In this document: in pieces, positions 7,723 to 15,920 of the stretch
Numbering within the stretch: the stretch's first letter is position 1
Layout: each line of letters starts with the position of its first letter
NCBI GenBank assembly: GCA_964542435.1
Contig: CAZIVE010000049.1
Location: 1-18,908 of the forward strand
Length of the DNA stretch: 18,908 nt
Direction of reading: 5' to 3'
DNA from: CAZIVE01 sp964542435
GTDB taxonomy: Bacteria; Bacteroidota; Bacteroidia; Bacteroidales; Tannerellaceae
Notes under the pieces: generated by a model
Database searches by the model: none
The model's input: the letters and a program-made list of their open reading frames with translations, nothing else
What the model was told of the DNA's origin: nothing
Translations under genes and position numbers: made by a program

Positions 7723-10326
7723 ATGAAGAACAATTATTCCAAACAGCTATTTGATGTCATTGAGTACAGCCGCGAAGAGGCTCAGCGTCTTCAGGACAGT
7801 TATATCGGTCCTGAACATTTGATGCTGGGAATCATTCGAGAGCAGACAGGCAGAGCTATGCAGGTTCTGGAGGAACTCAATGTGGACACTTTGGATTTGA
7901 AAAAGAGGATTGAGTCGGAAGTCAGAGTGAATTCTGAAAACGACAATGCCACTCAACATGATATTACCATCAGCAAGACCACTGAAAGAGTCTTGCGTAT
8001 GAGTATTCTGGAAGCTCGTATGTTCAAAAGCGACGAAACCGGTACGGAACATCTTCTGCTTGCCATACTGAAAGAGGGCGACAATTTAGCAGCTCGTCTT
8101 TTGGGAAATGTGGGAATCAACTACAGAAAGGTGTATAACAATCTGATTACAGGTACGGAACTGGACGAAATGGAAGATACGCCCAAGGGTGATGAGATTA
8201 CCGACGGATTTACCGATGACGATGAAGACGATGATGATGACAGCTTCTCTCCTTCCGGCAGCCAGAACAAATCTTCCAATCAGCCTAAGTCGCCCAATGA
8301 CACGCCTGTGCTCGACAATTTCGGCACCGACATGACTCGTGCGGCTGCAGAAGGACGTCTCGATCCGATTGTAGGCCGTGAGAAGGAGATTCAAAGACTA
8401 GCACAAATTCTGAGTCGTCTGAAGAAGAACAATCCTGTCCTGCTGGGCGAACCCGGCGTCGGGAAATCAGCTATCGTTGAAGGCTTGGCTCTGCGCATCG
8501 TACAGAGGAAAGTGTCACGCATCCTTTTCGATAAACGTGTGATCAGTCTGGATATGGCTTCGATTGTCGCCGGCACCAAATACCGCGGACAGTTTGAGGA
8601 ACGTATCAAAGCCATTCTCAATGAGCTTCAGAAAAATCCGAACATCATCTTATTTATAGATGAGATACATACTATTGTCGGTGCGGGATCTGCTTCCGGA
8701 AGTATGGATGCCGCCAACATGCTGAAACCTGCGCTTTCTCGTGGTGAGATTCAGTGTATCGGAGCTACTACGTTGGATGAATATCGTAAGAATATTGAAA
8801 AGGATGGTGCTTTGGAACGTCGTTTTCAAAAGGTTATCGTCGATCCGACAACTCCAGATGAGACGTTGGAGATCCTTGAGAACATCAAAAGCCGTTACGA
8901 AGAGCATCATAATGTGATCTATACGCCTGACGCCTTAAAATCTTGCGTAAAACTGACAGAGCGTTACATCAGCGACCGTAATTTCCCAGACAAGGCAATC
9001 GATGCGTTGGATGAAGCAGGTTCGCGCGTTCATATTTCGAACATCATCGTTCCGAAAAGCATAGAAGATCTGGAAGCTTCCATCGATGAAACAAGAAATA
9101 AGAAAATCGCCGCTGTCAAGTCTCAGAACTTTGAATTGGCGGCCAGCTTCCGTGATCAGGAACGTCAATCGCTGCTTCAGCTGGAATCGGCTAAAGCGAA
9201 ATGGGAAAAGGAATTACAGGAACATCGTGAGACGGTGGACGAAGACAAAGTGGCCGAAGTGGTTGCAATGATGTCCGGCGTTCCCGTTCAGCGTATTGCC
9301 AAAGCAGAGAACCAGAAACTGCTCGAGATGTCTGACATTCTCAAAGGCAAAGTGGTCGGTCAGGATGATGCTATTGAAAAGGTAGTCAAAGCCATTCAGC
9401 GTAATCGCGTCGGTTTGAAAGATCCAAACAAGCCAATCGGCACCTTCATGTTCCTCGGCCCGACAGGCGTCGGTAAAACCTATCTCGCCAAGAAATTGGC
9501 TGAATATCTGTTTGACTCGGCTGATGCTTTGATTCGTATTGATATGAGTGAGTACCTCGAGAAATATTCGGTCTCTCGTCTGATCGGAGCACCTCCTGGA
9601 TATGTAGGTTATGAAGAAGGTGGACAGCTGACCGAAAAGGTTCGCCGCAAACCCTACTCTGTCGTTTTGCTCGATGAGATAGAAAAGGCGCATCCTGATG
9701 TCTTTAATCTGTTGCTACAGGTTCTCGACGAAGGACGTTTGACGGATAGTCTCGGTCGACAGATCAACTTCAAAAATACGATCCTGATCCTGACTTCCAA
9801 CATCGGAACGCGTCAGTTGAAGGAGTTTGGCCATGGTGTTGGATTCAATACGGCCAGCGAAGGTGAAACGGACAAGGAGTTCTCACGCAGTATCATCCAG
9901 AAAGCGCTCAACAAAGCTTTCGCTCCTGAATTTCTGAATCGTATCGATGATATTATCATGTTTGACCAGCTTGACAATGCCGCAATCCATAAGATCATCG
10001 ATCTCGAACTGCAAGGTCTCTATGATCGTGTCAACAATCTTGGATATTCATTGGTTATCACGACGGCTGCAAAGGATTTCATTGCTTCGAAAGGTTACGA
10101 TGTACAGTTTGGCGCTCGTCCGCTGAAGCGTGCCATTCAGAAATATCTCGAAGATGAACTGGCCGAAATGATCATTCGCGCTTCAGTTGGTGAAGGCGAT
10201 GAGATTGTCGTTGACTTCGACGAAAAAGAGCAGAAAATCACTTCGTCGGTCAAGAAACATGACGGCTCCTCTCCCGCTCCATCTTCTCCGGATGTAAAAC
10301 CGGAAACTCCGGAAGCTGCAAATTAA
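7723..10326 (+). CDS. clpC: ATP-dependent Clp protease ATP-binding subunit ClpC
   Basis: This 867-residue Hsp100 AAA+ unfoldase feeds substrates to ClpP. The N-domain has two Clp_N repeats (about 3-70 and 80-150), followed by an unusually acidic linker around 153-175 (DDDEDDDDD). The first AAA module has Walker A GEPGVGKS at 242-249. A middle region of about 445-485 contains a UVR motif ([19 protein letters not shown]), which marks ClpC rather than ClpB (no long coiled-coil M-domain). The second AAA module has Walker A GPTGVGKT at 579-586 and a C-terminal D2-small domain. The ClpP-docking loop tripeptide VGF is present at 706-708, so it should work with ClpP. The Ser/Pro-rich tail (about 845-867) looks disordered. 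It has its own promoter (7672-7703) and terminator (10347-10382). No ctsR, mcsA or mcsB neighbours are present. Confidence 0.95.
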   Translation: MKNNYSKQLFDVIEYSREEAQRLQDSYIGPEHLMLGIIREQTGRAMQVLEELNVDTLDLKKRIESEVRVNSENDNATQHDITISKTTERVLRMSILEARMFKSDETGTEHLLLAILKEGDNLAARLLGNVGINYRKVYNNLITGTELDEMEDTPKGDEITDGFTDDDEDDDDDSFSPSGSQNKSSNQPKSPNDTPVLDNFGTDMTRAAAEGRLDPIVGREKEIQRLAQILSRLKKNNPVLLGEPGVGKSAIVEGLALRIVQRKVSRILFDKRVISLDMASIVAGTKYRGQFEERIKAILNELQKNPNIILFIDEIHTIVGAGSASGSMDAANMLKPALSRGEIQCIGATTLDEYRKNIEKDGALERRFQKVIVDPTTPDETLEILENIKSRYEEHHNVIYTPDALKSCVKLTERYISDRNFPDKAIDALDEAGSRVHISNIIVPKSIEDLEASIDETRNKKIAAVKSQNFELAASFRDQERQSLLQLESAKAKWEKELQEHRETVDEDKVAEVVAMMSGVPVQRIAKAENQKLLEMSDILKGKVVGQDDAIEKVVKAIQRNRVGLKDPNKPIGTFMFLGPTGVGKTYLAKKLAEYLFDSADALIRIDMSEYLEKYSVSRLIGAPPGYVGYEEGGQLTEKVRRKPYSVVLLDEIEKAHPDVFNLLLQVLDEGRLTDSLGRQINFKNTILILTSNIGTRQLKEFGHGVGFNTASEGETDKEFSRSIIQKALNKAFAPEFLNRIDDIIMFDQLDNAAIHKIIDLELQGLYDRVNNLGYSLVITTAAKDFIASKGYDVQFGARPLKRAIQKYLEDELAEMIIRASVGEGDEIVVDFDEKEQKITSSVKKHDGSSPAPSSPDVKPETPEAAN

Positions 10327-10346
10327 ATCATTGAGTTAAAATCTTG

Positions 10347-10382
10347 AAGGTGCGGGCTTTTCAACAGGTCTGCACCTTTTTT
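10347..10382 (+). terminator. Rho-independent terminator of clpC
   Basis: AAGGTGC (10347-10353) pairs with GCACCTT (10372-10378), and the stem extends inward through GGGC/GTCT with G-U pairs. It is followed by a run of T to 10382. It begins 20 nt after the clpC stop. Confidence 0.9.
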
Positions 10383-10421
10383 ATTTGTATGGCTTTAAGC
10401 AAAAGTGCAAAGCCAGATATA

Positions 10422-10454
10422 TGACAGATTTTACATTATGCGGAAATTCTGTCA
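10422..10454. repeat. Inverted repeat TGACAGA-N19-TCTGTCA upstream of htpG
   Basis: Arms 10422-10428 and 10448-10454 are perfect 7-bp reverse complements with a 19-nt spacer, in the 190-bp region between the clpC terminator and htpG. It lies about 115 nt before the htpG start. A second short hairpin (GGCTTT/AAAGCC, 10391-10414) precedes it. No exact TAnnTTTG box is visible upstream of htpG, so its promoter is unresolved and may be stress-type. The repeat could be a regulator site or chance. Confidence 0.3.
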
Positions 10455-10567
10455 GAACAATCCTTTCTCTGTAGATCGAATTACGCTTTGGCACTCGTTT
10501 TGCAAACTCATTCAAAAGAAAAAAACATTCGATCATTCGAACAAACAATAAAAAAATAGAGATAATC

Positions 10568-12625
10568 ATGAACAAACAAGGAAACATTGGCATTACAAGT
10601 CAGGACATTTTCCCCATCATCAAAAAGTTTCTTTACAGTGATCACGAGATATTCCTTCGTGAATTGGTTTCGAACGCAGTTGATGCAACACAGAAGTTAA
10701 AGACACTCTCTTCCATTGGCGAATTCAAAGGTGAATTGGGTGATCTAACAGTCCGTGTCAGCTTCGACGATCAGAAAAAGACCATTACAGTTTCAGACCG
10801 AGGCATCGGTATGACAGCTGAAGAAATCGACAAATACATCAATCAGATCGCCTTCTCCGGCGCTACGGAATTCCTTGAAAAATACAAGAATGACGCTGCC
10901 ACAATGATTGGTCACTTCGGTTTGGGATTCTATTCCTGCTTCATGGTTTCGAAGAAGGTGGAGATTGTTACTCGTTCCTTCAAGGATGACGCCAAAGCTG
11001 TCATCTGGAGCTGCGACGGCACACCTCAGTACACGATGGACGAAACCGAAAAGGCCGATCGCGGTACCGATATCATCCTTTATATAGACGACGAAAACCA
11101 GGACTTCCTGAATCGCGACAAGCTGGAAGGTCTGCTGAAGAAATATTGCCGCTTCCTTCCCATCGAGATTGCCTTTGGCAAGAAACAGGAATGGAAAGAC
11201 GGTAAATATGTCGATACGGAAAACGACAATATCATCAACGACACGAAGCCTCTGTGGGTTCGCAAACCTGCGGATCTGAAAGACGAAGACTATAAGAAGT
11301 TCTACGAAGAGCTTTATCCGATGTCGGAAGAACCGCTGTTCTGGATTCATCTAAATGTGGACTATCCGTTCAATCTGACCGGTATTCTCTACTTCCCGCG
11401 TATCAAGAGCAACATCGACCTGCATCGCGACAAGATCCAGCTCTATTGCAACCAGGTATTCGTCACCGATTCAGTAGAAGGCATTGTGCCGGAATTTCTT
11501 ACGCTGCTTCACGGTGTCATCGATTCACCCGACATTCCACTCAACGTCTCTCGTTCGTATCTGCAGAGCGACCAGAATGTCAAGAAAATCTCTGCACATA
11601 TCACGAAAAAGGTTGCCGATCGTCTCGAGGAGATCTTCAAGAGCGATCGCAAACAGTATGAAGAGAAATGGGACAGCCTCAAACTCTTCATCCAGTACGG
11701 TATGCTTTCAGAGGAAAAATTCTACGATCGTGCCACAAAATTCGCCTTATATAAAGATGTAGAGGATAAATATTACACCTTTGACGAATATAAGACCTTG
11801 ATCAAAGACAGCCAGACCGATAAGGAAGGCACATTGATCTATCTTTATACGACCAACAAAGATGAACAGTACAGCTACATTTCTGCTGCAAAGGACAAAG
11901 GCTACAGTGTTCTCGTCATGGACGGACAGCTCGATGTCCACGCCATCAGTCAGCTGGAACAGAAAGAGAGCAAGATCCGTTTTGTGAGAGTGGACAGCGA
12001 TACTATCGACAATCTGATCAAGAAAGAAGATGTCAATAAAGTGGAACTTTCCACTGAACAGAGAAATGCACTTCAGGAGGTATTCAAGAGCAGTATGCCA
12101 AAGCTTGACAAGACAGAGTTTTACATTGTCTTCGATGCACAAGGAGCCGAATCCAATCCGGTCATGCTGACGCAGAGCGAATATATGCGCCGTATGCGTG
12201 AGATGTCGAAGATGCAACCCGGCATGGCATTTTATGGCGAAATGCCGGAGAGCTACAATCTGGTGCTCAACACCGATCATCCGCTTGTTAAAAGCGTGCT
12301 TGAAGATGAAGAGAAAGCTTGCAGCGAACAGTTGAAGCCGATTCAGGACGATATCAAAGGCTGGGAAGCGCGTCAGTCTGATCTCCGCGAACAACAGAGC
12401 AAGAAGAAAGAGGATGAAATTACAGCTGAAGAAAAGGAAGACATGAAGAATACGAACGAAAAGCTCGACACTCTTCGTGAACAACGTAACAAAATCCTTG
12501 CTGACTATGCTGTGAATAACAAGATTGTCAGTCAGTTGATCGACCTCGCTTTGCTTGGCAACGGAATGCTGAAGGGCGAAGCTCTGAGCCGATTCATTAA
12601 GAGAAGCGTTTCTCTGATTGGTTAG
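10568..12625 (+). CDS. htpG: Molecular chaperone HtpG (Hsp90 family)
   Basis: This 685-residue cytosolic Hsp90 is an ATP-driven dimeric clamp that remodels client proteins. The GHKL ATPase domain has the standard motifs LRELVSNAVDA (30-40, catalytic E32 and Mg-binding N36), DRGIGM (77-82) and the glycine-rich lid GHFGLGFYS (115-123). The middle domain contains the family stretch YFPRIKSNIDLHRDKIQLYCNQ... with the catalytic-loop region VSRSYLQ. The C-terminal dimerisation domain ends in KGEALSRFIKRSVSLIG. A highly charged helical segment around 590-645 enlarges it relative to E. coli HtpG, as in other Bacteroidales homologues. It is monocistronic: the clpC terminator lies upstream and a strong terminator downstream. 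The adjacency to clpC groups two protein-quality-control genes but they are not co-transcribed. Confidence 0.97.
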   Translation: MNKQGNIGITSQDIFPIIKKFLYSDHEIFLRELVSNAVDATQKLKTLSSIGEFKGELGDLTVRVSFDDQKKTITVSDRGIGMTAEEIDKYINQIAFSGATEFLEKYKNDAATMIGHFGLGFYSCFMVSKKVEIVTRSFKDDAKAVIWSCDGTPQYTMDETEKADRGTDIILYIDDENQDFLNRDKLEGLLKKYCRFLPIEIAFGKKQEWKDGKYVDTENDNIINDTKPLWVRKPADLKDEDYKKFYEELYPMSEEPLFWIHLNVDYPFNLTGILYFPRIKSNIDLHRDKIQLYCNQVFVTDSVEGIVPEFLTLLHGVIDSPDIPLNVSRSYLQSDQNVKKISAHITKKVADRLEEIFKSDRKQYEEKWDSLKLFIQYGMLSEEKFYDRATKFALYKDVEDKYYTFDEYKTLIKDSQTDKEGTLIYLYTTNKDEQYSYISAAKDKGYSVLVMDGQLDVHAISQLEQKESKIRFVRVDSDTIDNLIKKEDVNKVELSTEQRNALQEVFKSSMPKLDKTEFYIVFDAQGAESNPVMLTQSEYMRRMREMSKMQPGMAFYGEMPESYNLVLNTDHPLVKSVLEDEEKACSEQLKPIQDDIKGWEARQSDLREQQSKKKEDEITAEEKEDMKNTNEKLDTLREQRNKILADYAVNNKIVSQLIDLALLGNGMLKGEALSRFIKRSVSLIG

Positions 12626-12650
12626 AATGCGCATTCGAGTAAAGAAAAAG

Positions 12651-12684
12651 CTTCTTTGTCGTAAAGGCAAGGAAGTTTTTTTTT
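12651..12684 (+). terminator. Rho-independent terminator of htpG
   Basis: CTTCTTTG (12651-12658) pairs with CAAGGAAG (12668-12675) with one G-U pair and a 9-nt loop. It is preceded by an A-run and followed by nine T residues (12676-12684). It starts 25 nt after the htpG stop codon. Confidence 0.85.
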
Positions 12685-12691
12685 ACATTTG
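12684..12691 (+). promoter_or_regulatory. -7 box for the patatin gene
   Basis: TACATTTG is an exact TAnnTTTG match. It begins on the last T of the htpG terminator and lies 17 nt before the patatin ATG. No convincing -33 TTTG is found at 19-21 nt; the nearest is 25 nt upstream, inside the terminator stem. A very short leader is implied. Confidence 0.5.
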
Positions 12692-12708
12692 AACGAAATT
12701 TATCAGAT

Positions 12709-15018
12709 ATGAAAAGAGCTTTTGTATTTTTAGTACTATTGTTCGCATCCATTCAGCTGCTTCCTGCCCAAAAAGTAGGATTGGTTCTGAGTGGCGGTGG
12801 TGCTAAAGGTGCTGCACACATTGGAGTGATCAAGGCTCTTGAGGAGAACGGCATTCCAATAGATTATGTGGCCGGAACTTCCATGGGCGCCATTATCGGC
12901 AGTCTTTATGCCATGGGTTACACGCCGGAAGAAATGCTTCAGCTGATTCTGTCCAAGGAATTCAGTTATTGGCAGACCGGAACGGTTGAAGATAAATACA
13001 GCTATTACTTCCGCGAGCCCGATCCAACTCCTGAGTTTGCCCACTTCTCTATCGATATGTCCGATTCTCTGCAGGTAAAAGCCAGTTTCCTGCCACAGAG
13101 TCTGATTAATCCGATTCAGATGAATCAGGCCTTCATGGCCTTGTTTGCCCAGGCAACGGCAAAAGCTGCATGGAACTTCGACAATCTCTTCGTGCCGTTC
13201 CGTTGCGTCGCATCCGATGTCTATAACAAGAAACCGATCATCTTCCGCAATGGAGATTTGGGTGACGCTGTCCGTTCGTCCATGACGTTCCCCTTCTTCT
13301 TCACCCCTATCTGGAAAGACAGTGTTCCGTTGTTCGACGGCGGCATCTATGATAATTTCCCGGTCAAGCCGATGAAAGATGCTTTTCATCCCGATTTCAT
13401 CTTCGGTTCAGTGGTAGCCGGTGGAAACGATAAGCCTTCTTCCGATCTGTACAACCAGATAGAAAGCATGATCATGCAAATCACGGACTACGATCTGCCC
13501 GAAGATGACGGTGTGTTGCTGAAGATGAAATTCCCTACTGTCTCTCTGCTCGATTTCCAGAAAGGCCGCGAACTGATGGATTATGGCTACAAACAGACCA
13601 TGATGCTGATGGATTCCATCAAGAAGCGTGTAACGCGTACCGTTCCGTTGGATTCTGTTATGGTTCGCCGTACCGCTTACAAAGAGGGCCTTCCGAATCT
13701 CATCTTTCATAACATCTATATTACAGGTGTTAACGACTTGCAGAAAAAATACATCGAATCACAGCTTCATCGAGACATCAACAACGATTTCTCCATGGAA
13801 GATTTCAAACGTGCCTATTTCAAAATCCTGACCTATTCAAAGATCAAAGAGATCATGCCGCACGCCATCTACAACTATAAGGAACAGAAATTCGATCTTT
13901 ATCTCGATGTGACCATGAAAGAGGAAGTCAAGGTTGGATTTGGAGGGAATATCTCTTCGCATCAGGCCAATCAATTGTTCCTCGGTTTGGGATATCAGTA
14001 TTTGGGACGTTTTTCTTCTGATCTGAATGCCAATCTTCAGGTTGGAAACTCATTTAGTGGTGTAATGCTAAACGGTAGAATGTATTTGCAGACGCAGATT
14101 CCGACCTATCTGAACTTTTCCGGTGCCTATTCCTATCGTAAATATTCGCAAAGCGAATCTCTCTTTTATGAGGATGTCGTTCCTGCCATTATGAAACAGG
14201 AAGAGGCTTATGCGAAGGTTAAGCTCGGCTTCCCGTTCCTCAATTCCGCTCGAGCTGAAATCGGTTTCGCCTATGGCAAACTGAATGATAAATATCTGCA
14301 AAGCAACCTTTCGTTGAGCGATGCTGTCTTCGATCGCAGCTGGTACAATCTGTTCAGTAGTTCGCTCAGTATTGAACAGAATACACTCGATGCCAAACAA
14401 TATCCCATCAATGGGTTGAGGAATTTCTTGAAAGCGCAGTATGTCACAGGAACAGAACATTATGATCCTTCGCCTTCTTCATTGCAGGATACCTATACGC
14501 ATAAGTATCGCAGCTGGATTCAGATGAAAGGTTATTGGGAAGAATACCATTTGGTGAACAACATTCTGAACATGGGATATCTTGCAGAAGTAGTTATCTC
14601 GAGCAAGAACCTGCTCAATAATTATACTTCGACTGTATTGCAAGCACCAGCCTTCACGCCTACACCTCACAGTCAGATTGTTTTCAACGAAGCCTTCCGT
14701 GCTAATCAGTACGTTTCAGGAGGATTGATCCCGATCTTCAAGTTCAGTAAGATGCTTCATCTGAGATTAGGGCTTTACGGATTCGCACCGCTTTATGAAA
14801 TCAAAAAACGTGTCCCGGAAAATAATACGTCCGTTGGAATACCTTATTATGGAAAGTTCCTTCGCACATTCCAATATATGGGCGAAGGAGCTTTGGTCCT
14901 TCATCTGCCGTTCCTTTCGATCAGTCTTTATGCCAACGGCTACAGTTATCCTTCAAAGAACTTCAACTTCGGATTGAATATCGGTTACCTGCTATTTAAT
15001 TCAAAGATGCTGGATTAA
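12709..15018 (+). CDS. Patatin-like phospholipase with POTRA and outer-membrane barrel (type Vd-like)
   Basis: This 769-residue protein has a signal peptide (1-20, ...LLPA before Q21). A patatin domain (about 22-310) follows with the oxyanion loop SGGGAKGAAHIG (28-39), nucleophile elbow GTSMG (S58) and the catalytic DGG (D210 in FDGGIYDNFPV). The Ser-Asp dyad is complete, so lipid acyl hydrolysis is expected. Residues about 328-405 fit one POTRA domain (IFHNIYITGVNDLQKKYIESQL...). Residues about 407-769 are amphipathic beta strands with alternating aromatic and glycine residues, as in Omp85/BamA-type surface antigens. This patatin-POTRA-barrel order is that of PlpD-like type Vd secretion proteins, which place the lipase at or across the outer membrane. 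It stands alone after htpG and converges on the next gene with 2 nt between stops. The substrate is unknown. Confidence 0.9.
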   Translation: MKRAFVFLVLLFASIQLLPAQKVGLVLSGGGAKGAAHIGVIKALEENGIPIDYVAGTSMGAIIGSLYAMGYTPEEMLQLILSKEFSYWQTGTVEDKYSYYFREPDPTPEFAHFSIDMSDSLQVKASFLPQSLINPIQMNQAFMALFAQATAKAAWNFDNLFVPFRCVASDVYNKKPIIFRNGDLGDAVRSSMTFPFFFTPIWKDSVPLFDGGIYDNFPVKPMKDAFHPDFIFGSVVAGGNDKPSSDLYNQIESMIMQITDYDLPEDDGVLLKMKFPTVSLLDFQKGRELMDYGYKQTMMLMDSIKKRVTRTVPLDSVMVRRTAYKEGLPNLIFHNIYITGVNDLQKKYIESQLHRDINNDFSMEDFKRAYFKILTYSKIKEIMPHAIYNYKEQKFDLYLDVTMKEEVKVGFGGNISSHQANQLFLGLGYQYLGRFSSDLNANLQVGNSFSGVMLNGRMYLQTQIPTYLNFSGAYSYRKYSQSESLFYEDVVPAIMKQEEAYAKVKLGFPFLNSARAEIGFAYGKLNDKYLQSNLSLSDAVFDRSWYNLFSSSLSIEQNTLDAKQYPINGLRNFLKAQYVTGTEHYDPSPSSLQDTYTHKYRSWIQMKGYWEEYHLVNNILNMGYLAEVVISSKNLLNNYTSTVLQAPAFTPTPHSQIVFNEAFRANQYVSGGLIPIFKFSKMLHLRLGLYGFAPLYEIKKRVPENNTSVGIPYYGKFLRTFQYMGEGALVLHLPFLSISLYANGYSYPSKNFNFGLNIGYLLFNSKMLD

Positions 15019-15020
15019 TG

Positions 15021-15551
15021 TTACTTCTTCTTGTTGGGTTCGGGAGAAGGCATCGGCATTCCCTCCTTGATGTAATTATCATAAACGATTTTGGGATGAT
15101 CGTTGTCTGATGTGAGTTCGGATTCTATTGAGAAGTTATCACGACGGAAGTTTTTCAGTTTGAGGTTGTCGTTGCTGTACTCGCGAAGCGTAATGTTTTT
15201 ATTTCCGACGATAGAGCTTCCCGTTACTTCCGAATCGAGGATATTATATTTCGGTGTAATCTTTGGCAACAGCTGCTGTTCAAGCAATCCGCGATAAGCT
15301 CCGATATATTCGCACCAAACACTGCTTGCCTCTTTAAATATACGGTAGTTGAAATGTGACCACGCTGTTGTAATATGGATTTCCTGCTTCCAGATGTCGA
15401 TGATAGCTTCAGAGTTGTAGTGAGGATCTTTGATAATGACACGCTTCAGATCATTCAGTTCTTCCTCTATCGAGGTGTTCCACTTCTCGGAATGCATAAT
15501 CTCATCTATGATTTCCGACAATTTTTCTTTGATTTCAAAACGAATTCTCAT
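15021..15551 (-). CDS. Hypothetical protein, 176 residues
   Basis: I do not recognise this family. The product has no signal peptide or membrane segment and is charged. The N-terminal part (1-45) is a Glu/Lys-rich helix, the middle (60-105) is Trp/Tyr/His-containing and probably globular, and the second half (105-165) is polar with short beta-like pieces (YNILDSEVTGSSIVGNKNITLREY). The tail is Pro/Lys-rich and ends in KKK. It is probably cytoplasmic. It stands alone: it converges on the patatin gene with 2 nt between the stop codons and faces the assembly gap on its 5' side. A weak promoter-like pair (TTG at 15609-15607, 19 nt, TACCTTAA at 15587-15580, minus strand) lies about 29 nt before the start. 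The frame is long, free of repeats, and its composition matches a real protein. Confidence 0.7.
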   Translation of the reverse strand: MRIRFEIKEKLSEIIDEIMHSEKWNTSIEEELNDLKRVIIKDPHYNSEAIIDIWKQEIHITTAWSHFNYRIFKEASSVWCEYIGAYRGLLEQQLLPKITPKYNILDSEVTGSSIVGNKNITLREYSNDNLKLKNFRRDNFSIESELTSDNDHPKIVYDNYIKEGMPMPSPEPNKKK

Positions 15552-15730
15552 GCCATTCTGCCTGCCGGTCAGGACTTATTTAAGGTACCTGGTTCTTGTT
15601 AATTGTCAATAAAATAACATCTGACGCTATTCCTTTGTTCGTCTTTTCTTTATTCGTAACACTTTTCCGATTGATTATGCCAATGCGATGTAAAAGAAAA
15701 AAAGCCTGTTTCTGAGTTCTTCTTTTTTAC

Positions 15731-15830
15731 NNNNNNNNNNNNNNNNNNNNNNNNNNNNNNNNNNNNNNNNNNNNNNNNNNNNNNNNNNNNNNNNNNNNNN
15801 NNNNNNNNNNNNNNNNNNNNNNNNNNNNNN
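15731..15830. other. Assembly gap (100 N)
   Basis: Exactly 100 consecutive N characters are the usual placeholder for a gap of unknown length. The real distance between the flanks, and any gene or repeat inside, is undetermined. Confidence 0.98.
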
Positions 15831-15856
15831 ATCGAAAATAAGCTGCGTCTCGGAAA

Positions 15857-15876
15857 AAACAAAGCAAGCTTTGTTT
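15857..15876. repeat. 20-nt palindrome over the serB -33 element
   Basis: AAACAAAGC (15857-15865) and GCTTTGTTT (15868-15876) are perfect 9-bp reverse complements with 2 nt between them. The right arm contains the TTTG that serves as the -33 element of the serB promoter. A dyad overlapping a core promoter element is a plausible repressor operator, but no regulator is identified. Confidence 0.55.
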
Positions 15877-15901
15877 CTCCTCTCGACTTGCATTATCTTT
15901 G
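15870..15901 (+). promoter_or_regulatory. Bacteroidetes-type promoter of the serB operon
   Basis: TTTG at 15870-15873 and TATCTTTG at 15894-15901 are separated by 20 nt, the same geometry as the clpC promoter. The predicted transcription start near 15906-15908 places ATG 15921 just downstream. It also excludes the in-frame TTG at 15888 as a start. The -7 region (15882-15902) is identical over 21 nt to that of mgtC. Confidence 0.8.
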
Positions 15902-15920
15902 CCTCCAAAATAGTAAGGAC

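Larger units (their letters stand above)
15552..15920. other. Intergenic region containing the assembly gap
   Basis: The left part (15552-15730) shows no gene. It holds a possible weak promoter for the leftward hypothetical gene and, next to the gap, a purine/pyrimidine-rich partial hairpin (GTAAAAG... at 15690 against ...TTCTTTTTTAC at 15730). The right part (15831-15920) holds a palindrome and the serB promoter. What the gap itself contains cannot be seen. Confidence 0.6.

Noticed and set aside
10793..11350. 185-residue minus-strand frame
   Set aside because: It lies wholly antisense to htpG, whose motifs on the plus strand are unambiguous.
11747..12670. 307-residue minus-strand open frame
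   Set aside because: It is antisense to htpG, Phe/Leu/His-rich like a shadow frame, and runs through the htpG terminator.
15888..15920. TTG start extending SerB by 11 residues
   Set aside because: It lies upstream of the -7 box TATCTTTG at 15894-15901, so it is outside the transcript.
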